In this document: positions 1 to 8,555 of the stretch, in pieces
Position numbering within the stretch: position 1 is the first letter of the stretch
Layout of the letters: the number at the start of each line of letters is the position of its first letter
Assembly (NCBI GenBank): GCA_023664735.1
Contig: JAMPFB010000020.1
Span: 1 to 33,894, forward strand
DNA from: Robinsoniella sp.
GTDB lineage: Bacteria; Bacillota; Clostridia; Lachnospirales; Lachnospiraceae
Length of the DNA stretch: 33,894 nt
Direction of reading: 5' to 3'
Notes under the pieces: model-generated
Seen by the model: only the letters and a program-made list of their open reading frames with translations
Databases searched by the model: none
What the model was told of the DNA's origin: nothing
Position numbers and translations under genes: made by a program

Positions 1-60
1 TGTTATATAGAAAAGTTCACGTTTAACTTGTACTTTTTCTTGACATAGTACCAACGTATG

Positions 61-145
61 CTCTGCCATTTCCCACGTCCGGTCTCCCAAAGCCCCTATG
101 CCGCATCCGTTTATCCATCTTCACTAGAAAGGGCTGAACTGTTAC
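61..145 (-). repeat. Dispersed palindromic repeat, terminal fragment (copy R1)
   Basis: The stretch ends with GGCTGAACTGTTAC at 132-145, the reverse complement of the GTAACAGTTCAGCC motif that ends the other copies. Read on the minus strand it continues into a segment nearly identical to 13857-13915: the GGATAAACGGATGCGGCATA block followed by GGACGTGGGA. The matching left end is not seen, so the copy is truncated or was cut by a rearrangement. From 146 to 245 I see only AT-rich sequence, presumably the upstream region of the next gene. Confidence 0.75.
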
Positions 146-245
146 ATGATTTTCTCTATGATTTTGTAACAAGGTTTTAAATAAATATCGTACTAATTCC
201 TTTCTTTTTACATATATTGTTTTAACGACTCAGGATTCAAATGCC

Positions 246-899
246 ATGACAAAGAAAATTCTCATTCCGGGCAGACCGGAGCTTACAAAAAATTACGAAA
301 CTGCCGTTGCTTCTTATGGCGCAGCCCCTGTAGTTTCCATTTCAGAAACCTCTATTGAAGACTATGAACTGCTTATTCTTCCCGGCGGCGGCGATATCCA
401 TCCATCCTTTTTCAACCAGACCAATACCGCCTCCCGAAGTCTTGATTATGAATTGGATTGTGCCCAGTTCAAACTCCTTGATATGTTCATAAATGCTGGC
501 AAACCCGTCCTTGGAATCTGTAAGGGGATGCAGCTTATTAACATCTATTTTGGCGGGAACATCCTGCAGGATATGGATGCAGACCGGTTAGCCATTCATT
601 CTTATCAGGATGCAGACAGCTATCACCTTATTTTCTTTAATACCCTGTCACACGCTCCATCCAAATTCAGCTTTCCTTTCTCCCTCAGGAAAATGCTGGT
701 AAATAGCGCACATCATCAATGCATCGACCATTTAGGACAGGAACTTACGACTCTTCAATACAGCTTAGATTATGTTCCCGAAACTATAGCCCACATGCAT
801 CTGCCTGTCCTTGGGCTCCAATGGCACCCAGAAAGATTATTTATTAACGGAAAAAATTCCCTGCATCCTTTTCTCCATTACTTTCTAAAAGATTCTTGA
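246..899 (+). CDS. Class I glutamine amidotransferase-like hydrolase (gamma-glutamyl-GABA hydrolase/peptidase C26 family)
   Basis: This 217-residue protein is predicted to hydrolyse gamma-glutamyl amide bonds, as PuuD-type enzymes do. Seen: an LILPGGGD oxyanion-loop motif near residue 45, the nucleophile elbow GICKGMQ with Cys92, the NSAHHQ motif near 153, and LQWHPE with His194 and Glu196. Together these give a complete Cys-His-Glu triad. The length is slightly short for PuuD (about 250), but no domain is missing. The ATG at 246 has a modest AGGA about 10 bases upstream. No polyamine or GABA pathway gene is adjacent, so the substrate is unknown; a peptidoglycan or glutamyl-peptide substrate is equally possible. 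The fold is certain, the substrate is not. Confidence 0.85.
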   Translation: MTKKILIPGRPELTKNYETAVASYGAAPVVSISETSIEDYELLILPGGGDIHPSFFNQTNTASRSLDYELDCAQFKLLDMFINAGKPVLGICKGMQLINIYFGGNILQDMDADRLAIHSYQDADSYHLIFFNTLSHAPSKFSFPFSLRKMLVNSAHHQCIDHLGQELTTLQYSLDYVPETIAHMHLPVLGLQWHPERLFINGKNSLHPFLHYFLKDS

Positions 900-1009
900 T
901 TCAGAACACCTGTTCCTGTATAATGTTACTTAAAAGCTTTGGGGATTTTTATTTCGCTTATACTGCTGAAGCCCTGAATACATTAACATTGCCGAAAGGA
1001 GCCTTACTT

Positions 1010-2260
1010 ATGCCGGAACCGATTATTTTCCATGTAGATGTGAATTCTGCCTTTTTATCTTGGGAAGCTTGCTCTCTTTTGAAAAACGGAGCACAAGAAG
1101 ACATCCGCAGCTTTCCCTCGGTTATTGGCGGCAGTCAGGCTGAACGCCACGGCATTGTACTTGCTAAATCCTCTTCTGCTAAAGCCTTTGGCATTAGAAC
1201 CGGGGAGCCTCTGGCACAGGCAAAGCGAAAATGTCCCCATCTTCAAATTTTCCCTCCCCATTATGATATATATGTGCAAAATTCCAAAGCCCTCATGTCC
1301 CTGCTGCACCGCTATGCGCCTGAGGTGGAGCAGCTCAGCATTGACGAGGCATATTGCAACATGACTGGTACGGAATGCCTCTATGGGGACCTGATTGCTT
1401 TTGCACACACCCTAAAGGATATAATTCATTCTGAATTGGGCTTTACCGTAAATATTGGCATTTCCCACAACAAAATACTTGCGAAAATGGCATCCGACTT
1501 TGAAAAACCGGATAAAGTACACACGCTCTTTGCTAAGGAGCTTCCTTCCAAAATGTGGCCTCTGCCTGTGGAAGAATTGTTTTATGTTGGCCGCTCCAGC
1601 TATCAAAAGCTCCATAACCTTGGCATTTATACAATTGGCGATCTGGCACACTATGACAAGAATATTTTAGTGTCCCATCTAAACAAACATGGGGAAACCA
1701 TCTGGAAATTTGCCAACGGCATAGATGTTCCTGAAATATCTGCTTCCCAGCCGGAAAACAAAGGCTATGGAAATTCCATTACGCTTCCCTATGATGTAGA
1801 AGACCGGGATACGGCAAGAATATATCTGCTTTCCCTTTGCGAGACAGTAGGGGCAAGGCTTAGAAGCGACCATTCCTTTATTAAGACGATTTCCGTTTCT
1901 ATCGTGGATTCCTCTTTTCACCACTCTTCCAAACAGACCACTTTGCCTTCTGCCACCAATATTACGGAAAAGATTTTCCACTGTGCCTGTCAGTTATTTG
2001 ACCAGCTTTGGAAAGGCGAACCTATCCGCCTGCTTGGAGTTTCCACCTCCAAGGCAACCAAGGAGCAGTTTGTCCAATATAACCTGTTTGATACAAAAAT
2101 GGATGAAAAGTATGAAAAGCTCAATTCTGCCATAGACCAAATACGAAATAGATATGGCGAAGATTCCATAAAGAGAGCCCGCTTTTTGGAAGGACAGGCA
2201 GAGCACATGTCCGGAGGCATCAATAAAGCAAAAAGAACAGACATTACAAAAGATGTGTAA
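1010..2260 (+). CDS. dinB: DNA polymerase IV, Y-family translesion polymerase
   Basis: DinB is an error-prone polymerase that bypasses DNA lesions. The open frame extends upstream to 896, but I place the start at 1010 because GAAAGGA lies nine bases before that ATG and the family N-terminus (FHVDVNSAF) follows at once; the extra 38 residues look unrelated. The product is then 416 residues. Seen: catalytic Asp10 in HVDVNSAF, the LSIDEAY motif with Asp112 and Glu113, the finger/palm segment and a little-finger domain. Near the C-terminus QYNLF fits the QxxLF beta-clamp binding peptide. It lies about 110 bases after the hydrolase gene, and its stop is buried in a terminator hairpin. I saw no clear LexA site. 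Confidence 0.93.
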   Translation: MPEPIIFHVDVNSAFLSWEACSLLKNGAQEDIRSFPSVIGGSQAERHGIVLAKSSSAKAFGIRTGEPLAQAKRKCPHLQIFPPHYDIYVQNSKALMSLLHRYAPEVEQLSIDEAYCNMTGTECLYGDLIAFAHTLKDIIHSELGFTVNIGISHNKILAKMASDFEKPDKVHTLFAKELPSKMWPLPVEELFYVGRSSYQKLHNLGIYTIGDLAHYDKNILVSHLNKHGETIWKFANGIDVPEISASQPENKGYGNSITLPYDVEDRDTARIYLLSLCETVGARLRSDHSFIKTISVSIVDSSFHHSSKQTTLPSATNITEKIFHCACQLFDQLWKGEPIRLLGVSTSKATKEQFVQYNLFDTKMDEKYEKLNSAIDQIRNRYGEDSIKRARFLEGQAEHMSGGINKAKRTDITKDV

Positions 2261-2269
2261 TGCCTGTTC
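2235..2269 (+). terminator. Rho-independent terminator overlapping the dinB stop codon
   Basis: The arms AACAGACATTAC (2236-2247) and GTAATGCCTGTT (2257-2268) pair over 12 positions with one mismatch, and are followed by CCCTATTC and a T-rich run at 2277-2289. The TAA of dinB is inside the 3' arm. The next gene converges from the other strand with its stop at 2279, so the hairpin may serve both strands. Confidence 0.7.
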
Positions 2270-2278
2270 CCTATTCTT

Positions 2279-4615
2279 TTATTTTTTTATGGAAAGCCTT
2301 CTTTCTCTTTTTGCCTCATATAAAGCTGCATCAGCTTCCTTTAGCATATGGGAAAGCTCAAAGTTATCGCTGCAGATAAATTCGATTATTCCAATCGAGA
2401 ACTCTACATAATAAGGCTTGCCAGAGCCATTGTTAAGCTCTTCCATGGCATTCCTCATACGCTGCCTGTAATGCTTTACAAAATCATGCTCATCACTGAC
2501 TATCATGGCAACGAACTCATCTCCACCCAATCGTCCTGCTGCCCCCTCTGAGCCAAGGCTATCCTTTAGTAAAAGCGCTGCCTTACTAATTGCATAATCT
2601 CCTTCTGAATGGCCAAAGCAGTCATTGATTTCTTTTAAATGATCCAAATCTGCAAAGATAAAGTATGCCCTTTTATCCTTATTCCTTTTATTGAGACGAA
2701 GAGCATTTTCTCCAAATCCTCTCCGGTTCAAAATGCCGGTAAGCTGGTCATATTCTGAAATAAAGTTCAGGACTTCATTCTTTTCTTCAATAATCTTGAC
2801 CTTTGCTGCCAGTTCTTTTTGGACTTTCCTTTCTTTTTTATTCATTTCCAGAAAGCGCATGATATTTCCAATCTGAAGACTGGTGACATACAGGGAAGAA
2901 ATCTCCTGATATTCACTTTCACACATGAGCAGCCCATATTGTTTTTCTTCTGAATATAAAATAAAGGATAATAATATATGTCCTGCTTCCTTTGGCAGAT
3001 AATCGCAAAATCCCTTTTCCGTATCTACAACCGGCCTTTCGCTTTGCAAAAAGCTTATTGCATTATCCTCCTCACAATAAGATGCAAGATACATTCTTGC
3101 CGGAAGCTTCCATTCATCTTCCTTTCTATGCACTACAGGCTGGTCAAATACATACAAATAAGCCCTTGGCACATTTCTCTTCTGTAATTGCAACACCGTC
3201 TGATAATATACTTCCTTCTCATCATCAATGCACTCCAATATGGCACGTTCAAATAAGGACTCCATAAGGGATTTTCTTTTGAAAACTATATATTCATCTT
3301 CTTTTCGCTGGCAGAAACGATAATAAATACTATTCTGAATAGCGGTATTCAATTCGAGTACGTTTATTTTCTTCGTAGTATCCTCCGCATATTCAACCAA
3401 TTCCTTTAAAAAGGCATCAATTGCATTTAACAGGGCGAAGGGAGAAATAAAATCCTTATAGGGTCCATTGATAATCATATCCAAAATCCCTATAGCGCCT
3501 TTTTTATCATATTCCAGATTTCGCACGGTGCCAGAAAAAAGGAAATAATTCATCACATAAAGCACTAAATTTTTTGCATGGCTCCTGACATATTCCGTCA
3601 GGCTTCCGTTCTCCGGATGCAGAATACAGCTTTTGATTAATTCTTCAATTTTTCTTTCTGCGTAATAATATGCTTCTTCTTTATTTTGAAAATCAATCTT
3701 TTCGGCTGTTTTTCTATAATCACATCCGCAGGAACACCTTTTTTTCAACTTTGCAGGCTGCCTAATCTGAATCTTGCTGCCACCCCTGCAAAGATTAATT
3801 GCCTCCATCAAAGCGCGATATCCCATATCATACCCGTTCTGCTCTGCAGTCGTAAGCGGCGGATCCATAGTCTGTGCCTTGGAAAAATCATCATATCCGG
3901 TTATTGCAATGTCCCTGCCTACTACCAGTCCCCGCTTTTTACAAACCTTATAGGCTGCCAATGCCATTTCATCATTGGCGCATACAATTGCCTCCGTCTT
4001 GGGATTGGAATCCAAAAGCTTTTCTACCTGCTCCTCCACAAACTCCGAGTAATCCCCATACTCTACCATGGAATCCACAACCGGAATCTGATATTTTTTC
4101 ATAACATCCAAATATGCCTTTCTTCTTTCAAAGGCATCCGTATTATTTTTGGGACCGCTTAAATAAACAATATTCTTATATCCGTGATCAGCAACCAAAT
4201 GCTCCATAATATCGGTCATTCCCGAATAATTACCGCTTATAATATAGTTACCGTCATCTCCAAGCCCTTTTTCTTCCAGTACAATACATGGTAATTGCTG
4301 GAAACGGCGGAAAAAGTCATCCCTGTCCTGATTTTCCAAAAAAATACATAAGGTTCCATAGGATATAATAAGGGCATCCAGATTTCCCAAAAGGGCATAG
4401 TCATAAATGACATTAAACTGGTAATCATAGTCCTCGCCCATCTTATATCCGTAAATGTCCTGTGAAAATACGCTGCTTTGAGTTCCTAAAAAAAACAGCA
4501 GATTACAAGTAAATTCCTTTGCGCCCTGACAAATTCCCTGTATCAGTTCCTTTGGATGGGCTGTATGGGCGTTTCCAATTAGAACGCCAATGTTATATAC
4601 TTTTTCTTCCTTCAT
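2279..4615 (-). CDS. LacI/GalR-type periplasmic-binding-fold sensor fused to a GGDEF diguanylate cyclase
   Basis: This 778-residue protein probably makes cyclic di-GMP in response to a small ligand. Residues 1-290 read as a type I periplasmic-binding domain of the LacI/GalR effector type (VLIGNAHTAHP, VCANDEMALAAY, ITGYDDF, PPLTT) but without the usual DNA-binding headpiece. A Cys cluster RCSCGCDY follows at 293-300, then a long helical middle region, then a GGDEF domain with GGDEF at 697-701 and an intact SIGI strand. I see no RxxD inhibitory site just before GGDEF. There is no signal peptide or membrane segment, so it should be cytoplasmic. The start has an AGGGGG site seven bases upstream. 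It follows aroK by 58 bases and is probably co-transcribed. The ligand is unknown. Confidence 0.88.
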   Translation of the reverse strand: MKEEKVYNIGVLIGNAHTAHPKELIQGICQGAKEFTCNLLFFLGTQSSVFSQDIYGYKMGEDYDYQFNVIYDYALLGNLDALIISYGTLCIFLENQDRDDFFRRFQQLPCIVLEEKGLGDDGNYIISGNYSGMTDIMEHLVADHGYKNIVYLSGPKNNTDAFERRKAYLDVMKKYQIPVVDSMVEYGDYSEFVEEQVEKLLDSNPKTEAIVCANDEMALAAYKVCKKRGLVVGRDIAITGYDDFSKAQTMDPPLTTAEQNGYDMGYRALMEAINLCRGGSKIQIRQPAKLKKRCSCGCDYRKTAEKIDFQNKEEAYYYAERKIEELIKSCILHPENGSLTEYVRSHAKNLVLYVMNYFLFSGTVRNLEYDKKGAIGILDMIINGPYKDFISPFALLNAIDAFLKELVEYAEDTTKKINVLELNTAIQNSIYYRFCQRKEDEYIVFKRKSLMESLFERAILECIDDEKEVYYQTVLQLQKRNVPRAYLYVFDQPVVHRKEDEWKLPARMYLASYCEEDNAISFLQSERPVVDTEKGFCDYLPKEAGHILLSFILYSEEKQYGLLMCESEYQEISSLYVTSLQIGNIMRFLEMNKKERKVQKELAAKVKIIEEKNEVLNFISEYDQLTGILNRRGFGENALRLNKRNKDKRAYFIFADLDHLKEINDCFGHSEGDYAISKAALLLKDSLGSEGAAGRLGGDEFVAMIVSDEHDFVKHYRQRMRNAMEELNNGSGKPYYVEFSIGIIEFICSDNFELSHMLKEADAALYEAKRERRLSIKK

Positions 4616-4673
4616 CTTCTATCCCCCTGCTGTGCTTCTTCTTCCCTGAAATTTTACAGGCAGAGCACAGGAT

Positions 4674-5183
4674 TTACTTCTCTTCTGTCAAATCAGCAAG
4701 GCTGCCTATTTCGGCAACGATTTCCCTGATTTCTTTGTGAAAACATTCCATTGTCATATCTGCATACCTTTCATACAATGGAACTCTTTCTTCGTATAGC
4801 TCTCGCAATGTCTGGTCTTTCCTCATGGCAACTCCCCGTTGGTTCAAGTCCCCCAGACGGTGCTCGATTTCTTCATAAGGAAGCTTTAGATAAACAATGC
4901 TTCCGATGCTTTTTAAATGCTCCATAGCCGGCCTGCCATAAACAGCGCTGCCTCCGGTAGCAATCACAGTATGCTTTACCTGAAAGGAAGCATTGACCGC
5001 TTCCTCTATTTTCAAAAAATCCTCCAAACCCTTTTGGGAAATAATCTCATGAAGCTTCTTGCCTTCCCTTGCCTGAATTTCCAAATCAGAATCCAAAAAA
5101 TCATACCCGATGTTTTTGGCAAGCACGACCCCTACCGTACTTTTTCCCGAACCCGGCATACCTATTAAAACAATATTCTTCAC
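4674..5183 (-). CDS. aroK: Shikimate kinase
   Basis: Phosphorylates shikimate at the 3-hydroxyl with ATP in chorismate synthesis. Seen: the P-loop GMPGSGKST at residues 8-16, the DSDLEI shikimate-binding Asp pair near 32-34, an ATGGSAV loop near 76-82, and a lid region with RDQTL-type residues. At 169 residues it has the usual length. The start codon is GTG (5183-5181), with AGAGG eight bases before it. It stands alone, not in an aro cluster, and shares a transcript with the GGDEF protein downstream. Confidence 0.93.
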   Translation of the reverse strand: MKNIVLIGMPGSGKSTVGVVLAKNIGYDFLDSDLEIQAREGKKLHEIISQKGLEDFLKIEEAVNASFQVKHTVIATGGSAVYGRPAMEHLKSIGSIVYLKLPYEEIEHRLGDLNQRGVAMRKDQTLRELYEERVPLYERYADMTMECFHKEIREIVAEIGSLADLTEEK

Positions 5184-5203
5184 TTTCCAAACCTCTTTCC
5201 AAT

Positions 5204-5232
5204 ATCATACACACTTTTTTCTGATTTGTCAC
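5204..5232 (-). promoter_or_regulatory. Sigma-70-type promoter for aroK and the GGDEF gene
   Basis: On the minus strand a GTGACA -35 box (5232-5227) and a TATGAT -10 box (5209-5204) are separated by 17 bases; TG lies two bases before the -10, near but not at the extended -10 position. The expected transcript would start about 15 bases before the GTG start of aroK. This was predicted by eye only. Confidence 0.6.
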
Positions 5233-5323
5233 TTTTTTTCTTCATTGTATAAATATATTTTTATAACACTTCAGCCTTTCGGCTAAATTAGCACAAGTTT
5301 TTATTTTTATATTTCTGTTAAAT

Positions 5324-6772
5324 CTACAAAGCCTTTAGAAGAGCAAGAAGAAATTCCCACACTCGTTTCGTGGAAGATATCGACAGCTTTTCTTCGGTAG
5401 TATGGATATTCTCCATGTCAGGTCCAAAGGATACACTATCTAAATCCTTGATTTTCCCGGCAAGAATACCGCACTCAAGACCTGCATGAACAGAAAGCAC
5501 CGTCGGCTTTTCTCCATACATATTCTCATATACTTCTATAAAAGCATCCCGAAGGGGAGAGTCCTCCTTGTATTCCCATGCCGGATAATCCCCAGAAAAG
5601 CTATATGTGGCTCCTAGGGAATCTAAAATATCCGTGATTTGTTCACGCAATGCTTCTTTTTTGGAAACAACCGAGCTTCTCAAGGAAAAGGCAGTGGAAA
5701 ATTTCTCTTCATTCAATAGCATAATGCCCAGATTCAGGGAAGTTTCCACCAGTCCTTCAAGCTTCTGGCTCATTGCCTGAACACCGTTAGGCACTGTACA
5801 AAGCAGCTTGATGAGCTTTTCCATGGATGCTGCTTCCAAAGCCTTCTGCTCCGGCTGTTTTTTTACCTCTTGAAAAATGATATGAAGCTCTCTGTCCGTT
5901 TCCCCATAAGCTTCCTTCAGCTCTTTTTCAATTTCCCGTAAAGCCCCTTCACAGCTTTCTTGTTGCTCCTGCCGGAAAAACACTACAGCTTTTGCTTCTC
6001 TTGGTATGGCATTGTCTTTTGTTCCACCTTCTAAAGCCGCCAATGCAATGTCCGCCTTCTCCGAAAGCTTCTGTAAAAGCGTTCCCATCAATATATTGGC
6101 ATTTCCCCTGTTCTTATGAATTTCCACTCCGGAATGTCCGCCTACTAAGCCGGTAAGAATGATTTCCATTCCAAGAAAATCCTCCTGAATATCCTTCCAC
6201 TGCACCGGAAGAAGACCGTTAATCCGCATTCCTCCTGCGCAGCTTACTGTAAGCTCCCCTTCCTTTTCGGAGTCAATATTCAACAGCCTTTTCCCTTTTA
6301 AGGAAGACAAGTCAATGGCAAGAGCGCCTTCCATTCCCACTTCTTCCTCTACCGTAATGACTACCTCTAAAGGGGGATGAGGAATCTCCTCAGAATCCAG
6401 CAACGCAAGAGCATATGCTACTGCAATGCCGTCATCCCCGCCAAGGCTGGTTCCCTTGGCATAAACAAAATCCCCTTCTATTCTTACATCTAAGGGATCC
6501 GTTAATAAGTCTTTATTGCAGTCCGGTTTCTTTACTGCTACCATGTCCATGTGCCCCTGAAGAATAACGGGCTCCTTTTCTTCATAGCCCTTTGAAGCAT
6601 CTTTTTTTATAATCACATTATATACATCGTCCTGTATATATTCTAAATTTCTTTCCTTTGCAAACTCCACCAAATAATTGCTAATCCTCTGTATATTTCC
6701 CGAACCATGGGGAATGGAACAGATTTTTTCAAAATAGGAAAAAACGGCTTTTGGTTCTAATTGCTCTAACAT
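5324..6772 (-). CDS. pepD: Cytosolic Xaa-His-type dipeptidase, M20C family (aminoacyl-histidine dipeptidase)
   Basis: A zinc metallopeptidase that splits dipeptides such as carnosine-like Xaa-His in the cytosol. Seen: the metal-ligand motif QGHMDMV, the bridging-Asp segment SLGGDDGIAVA, the catalytic pair EEEVGMEG, DSEKEGELT, the lid-domain HSGVEIH, and HAGLECG near the end. All are in family order and the length (482 residues) is typical. Two in-frame ATGs exist, at 6778 and 6772. AAAGGAG lies only three bases before the first but nine before the second, so I use 6772. It has its own promoter about 125 bases upstream with a possible leader hairpin, and no operon partner: a gap of 140 bases and another promoter separate it from aroK. 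Confidence 0.93.
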   Translation of the reverse strand: MLEQLEPKAVFSYFEKICSIPHGSGNIQRISNYLVEFAKERNLEYIQDDVYNVIIKKDASKGYEEKEPVILQGHMDMVAVKKPDCNKDLLTDPLDVRIEGDFVYAKGTSLGGDDGIAVAYALALLDSEEIPHPPLEVVITVEEEVGMEGALAIDLSSLKGKRLLNIDSEKEGELTVSCAGGMRINGLLPVQWKDIQEDFLGMEIILTGLVGGHSGVEIHKNRGNANILMGTLLQKLSEKADIALAALEGGTKDNAIPREAKAVVFFRQEQQESCEGALREIEKELKEAYGETDRELHIIFQEVKKQPEQKALEAASMEKLIKLLCTVPNGVQAMSQKLEGLVETSLNLGIMLLNEEKFSTAFSLRSSVVSKKEALREQITDILDSLGATYSFSGDYPAWEYKEDSPLRDAFIEVYENMYGEKPTVLSVHAGLECGILAGKIKDLDSVSFGPDMENIHTTEEKLSISSTKRVWEFLLALLKAL

Positions 6773-6832
6773 AAACATAGGCTCCTTTCTTTGAGACAGG
6801 CTTCTCTTTCCAATATTCTCTATTTGTTTTGT

Positions 6833-6874
6833 GCGGATTTGGGATTTTTATACTCCCTGCCAGCGAACATCCGC
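6833..6874 (-). other. Possible leader hairpin in the pepD 5' untranslated region
   Basis: Between the promoter and pepD, GCGGAT (6874-6869 on the minus strand) can pair with ATCCGC (6838-6833), and GGGA/TCCC pair inside it. No T-run follows, so it is not an obvious terminator. I recognise no known riboswitch. Confidence 0.3.
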
Positions 6875-6897
6875 ATTCTTATTTTTCCATTATTTGT

Positions 6898-6926
6898 ATT
6901 ATACCGTGAAATGTCCCTTGCGACAA
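6898..6926 (-). promoter_or_regulatory. Promoter for pepD
   Basis: A TTGTCG -35 box (6926-6921) and a perfect TATAAT -10 box (6903-6898) with a 17-base spacer. The implied leader is about 120 bases long. Confidence 0.75.
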
Positions 6927-7021
6927 TGTGTGTTTTTTTTAAGATAGCATAATACATTTCTATGTTATATTTATGTTATATTTATCTCTTACTTTCAATT
7001 AGACTATACAAAAAATAAAGG

Positions 7022-7050
7022 GCTGTCGCACTAATTGATTAGTGTACAGC
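7022..7050 (-). terminator. Rho-independent terminator of the tRNA-Asn transcript
   Basis: On the minus strand GCTGT-A-CACTAAT pairs with ATTAGTG-CG-ACAGC around a two-base loop, followed by CCTTTATTTTTT. It begins about 13 bases past the 3' end of the tRNA. Confidence 0.8.
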
Positions 7051-7062
7051 TCCTTTCCTTAG

Positions 7063-7134
7063 CTCCCCGAGTAGGGCTCGAACCTACAACCCCACGGTTA
7101 ACAGCCGTGTGCTCTACCATTGAGCTATCGAGGA
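7063..7134 (-). tRNA. tRNA-Asn (anticodon GTT)
   Basis: The minus strand folds as a standard cloverleaf. The acceptor stem is TCCTCGA/TCGGGGA (7 pairs, one G-T), the D arm contains AGCTCAATGGTAGAGC, the anticodon stem is CACGG/CCGTG around loop CTGTTAA giving anticodon GTT, and the T arm is GTAGG-TTCGAGC-CCTAC. The discriminator base is G, and the CCA end is not encoded. It stands alone between its own strong promoter and terminator. Confidence 0.96.
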
Positions 7135-7144
7135 ATACAGTATC

Positions 7145-7173
7145 ATTATATTCATGATGTTTTCCAAAGTCAA
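7145..7173 (-). promoter_or_regulatory. Promoter for tRNA-Asn
   Basis: TTGACT (7173-7168) and TATAAT (7150-7145) with a 17-base spacer, ending about 11 bases before the tRNA 5' end. This is a near-consensus strong promoter, as expected for a stable RNA. Confidence 0.85.
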
Positions 7174-7255
7174 CATGATTTATACATTTTTGGAAAAAAA
7201 TGTTGCTATCGTTGCTATTTCATTTTTCTATTGTAAAAAAATTGGATTTAAATAA

Positions 7256-7292
7256 ACCCACAGCTTTCACCTTTACATGAATAGCTGCGGGT
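7256..7292 (-). terminator. Rho-independent terminator after rplT
   Basis: ACCCGCAGCT (7292-7283 on the minus strand) pairs with AGCTGTGGGT (7265-7256) including a G-T pair, followed by TTATTT. It lies 20 bases after the rplT stop and closes the infC-rpmI-rplT operon. Confidence 0.75.
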
Positions 7293-7311
7293 CGGTTTGC
7301 ATAATGTGTAT

Positions 7312-7668
7312 TTATGCCACCTTGCTCTTAGCAAGCTCTGCCAAAGCCTTGAAGCCTTCTGCATCGTTTACTGCCATTTCTGCTAACATCTTTCTGTTAA
7401 TATCAATTTCAGCCAGCTTTAAACCATGCATGAACTGGCTATAGCTGATTCCGTTCATTCTTGCTGCTGCATTGATACGTGCAATCCATAATTGTCTGAA
7501 CTGGCGCTTTCTTTCCTTACGTCCTGCATAAGAAGAAGCCAATGCTCTCATAACAGACTGTTTTGCTACTCTGTATTGTTTGGATCTTGCTCCTCTGTAG
7601 CCTTTTGCAAGCTTTAATACCCGATTATGTTTTTTCTTTGCGTTCATTCCGCCTTTGATTCTAGCCAT
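7312..7668 (-). CDS. rplT: 50S ribosomal protein L20
   Basis: L20 binds 23S rRNA early in large-subunit assembly and, in Firmicutes, also represses its own operon through the leader RNA. The 118-residue product is full length, with the basic N-terminus [20 protein letters not shown], the [13 protein letters not shown] segment and the conserved [17 protein letters not shown] precedes the ATG. It is the last gene of infC-rpmI-rplT, 21 bases after rpmI. Confidence 0.98.
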   Translation of the reverse strand: MARIKGGMNAKKKHNRVLKLAKGYRGARSKQYRVAKQSVMRALASSYAGRKERKRQFRQLWIARINAAARMNGISYSQFMHGLKLAEIDINRKMLAEMAVNDAEGFKALAELAKSKVA

Positions 7669-7689
7669 TTCTTAATTCCTCCTTACGAT

Positions 7690-7887
7690 TTATAAATATG
7701 GTGTAATCTTCTTCATATTCTTAACGTTGCTGGCATCCGTCATAGTAGCTTTTCTAAGATTTCTCTTAGTCTTAGCAGACTTCTTTGTTAAGATATGGCG
7801 TTTATAAGCTTTATTTCTTTTTAATTTTCCTGTTCCCGTTACTTTGAAACGTTTTGCTGCTGATCTGTTTGTTTTAATTTTTGGCAT
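7690..7887 (-). CDS. rpmI: 50S ribosomal protein L35
   Basis: A 65-residue, very basic ribosomal protein with the family signature [20 protein letters not shown] and a C-terminal [12 protein letters not shown]-like tail. AGGAGG lies eight bases before the ATG. It sits between infC and rplT in the order conserved across bacteria; the 94-base gap to infC is longer than the one to rplT. Confidence 0.98.
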   Translation of the reverse strand: MPKIKTNRSAAKRFKVTGTGKLKRNKAYKRHILTKKSAKTKRNLRKATMTDASNVKNMKKITPYL

Positions 7888-7981
7888 ATTTATTCCCTCC
7901 TATATCCTTGTCCACTTCTGTGACTTTCGCCACATCTATTCTAACTGGTAAAAATATCAGTTAAAAACGAATCCCTTACCG

Positions 7982-8488
7982 CTATTTCTTTTCAGCAAGA
8001 AACATAGTCATGCTTCTGCCTTCTACCTTAGGCTCTTTTTCTATGGTTGCAATATCTGAAAGATTTTCTGCAAAATCATCTAAAATATGCTTGCTGTTTG
8101 CCATATGAGCCATTTCACGTCCCCGGAAACGCAGGGTTACCTTTACCCGGTCTCCTTTTCCTAAGAACTTCCTTGCCGCATTCATTTTTGTATTCAAATC
8201 ATTGGTATCAATGTTTGGTGACAAACGGATTTCTTTGATTTCAATCGTCTTTTGTTTCTTTTTTGCTTCTTTTTCTTTTCTGGTCTGTTCATATTTGAAC
8301 TTTCCATAATCAACGATTTTACAAACAGGCGGTTTTGCCGTGGGAGCTATCTTAACCAAATCAAGTCCTGCCTCTTCCGCAAGTCTCATGGCTTCTCTGG
8401 ACGACATGATGCCTAACTGCTCTCCATTTTCTCCAATAAGCCGAACCTCTTTGTCTCTAATTTGTTCATTAATCATTAAATCGCTAAT
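7982..8488 (-). CDS. infC: Translation initiation factor IF-3, AUU start codon
   Basis: IF-3 binds the 30S subunit and checks start codons. I place the start at the ATT at 8488-8486, not at the ATG at 8527. GGAGGTG lies seven bases before ATT, and the known IF-3 N-terminus follows (ISDLMINEQIRDKEVRLIGE). Starting at 8527 would add 13 unrelated residues and put the ribosome site inside the gene. The product is 168 residues with both the N-domain and the C-domain (RLSPNIDTND, KVTLRFRGREMAH). A rare AUU start is the classical feature by which IF-3 limits its own synthesis. It is preceded by a leader with an intrinsic terminator. Confidence 0.96.
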   Translation of the reverse strand: MSDLMINEQIRDKEVRLIGENGEQLGIMSSREAMRLAEEAGLDLVKIAPTAKPPVCKIVDYGKFKYEQTRKEKEAKKKQKTIEIKEIRLSPNIDTNDLNTKMNAARKFLGKGDRVKVTLRFRGREMAHMANSKHILDDFAENLSDIATIEKEPKVEGRSMTMFLAEKK

Positions 8489-8527
8489 AGTAGTACACCT
8501 CCATAAAATATTCAACGTTTGATACAT

Positions 8528-8555
8528 AAAAAAAGTGGATAGTCAGACTATCCAC
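8528..8555 (-). terminator. Leader terminator (attenuator) in front of infC
   Basis: GTGGATAGT (8555-8547 on the minus strand) pairs perfectly with ACTATCCAC (8543-8535) and is followed at once by seven T (8534-8528). It lies about 40 bases before the infC AUU start, so transcripts stopping here would never include the operon. An upstream TATCCAC at 8695-8689 could pair with the 5' arm instead and act as the antiterminator. Confidence 0.85.

Noticed and set aside
1-60. Minus-strand reading of about 17 codons ending in TAA near base 4 (RWYYVKKKYKLNV...)
   Set aside because: It could be the tail of a truncated gene, but the frame is stopped inside repeat R1 and is too short to support.
3686-4162. 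158-codon plus-strand frame
   Set aside because: Antisense to the sensor-GGDEF gene, without ribosome site or protein-family sequence; the same holds for the many other antisense frames over real genes.
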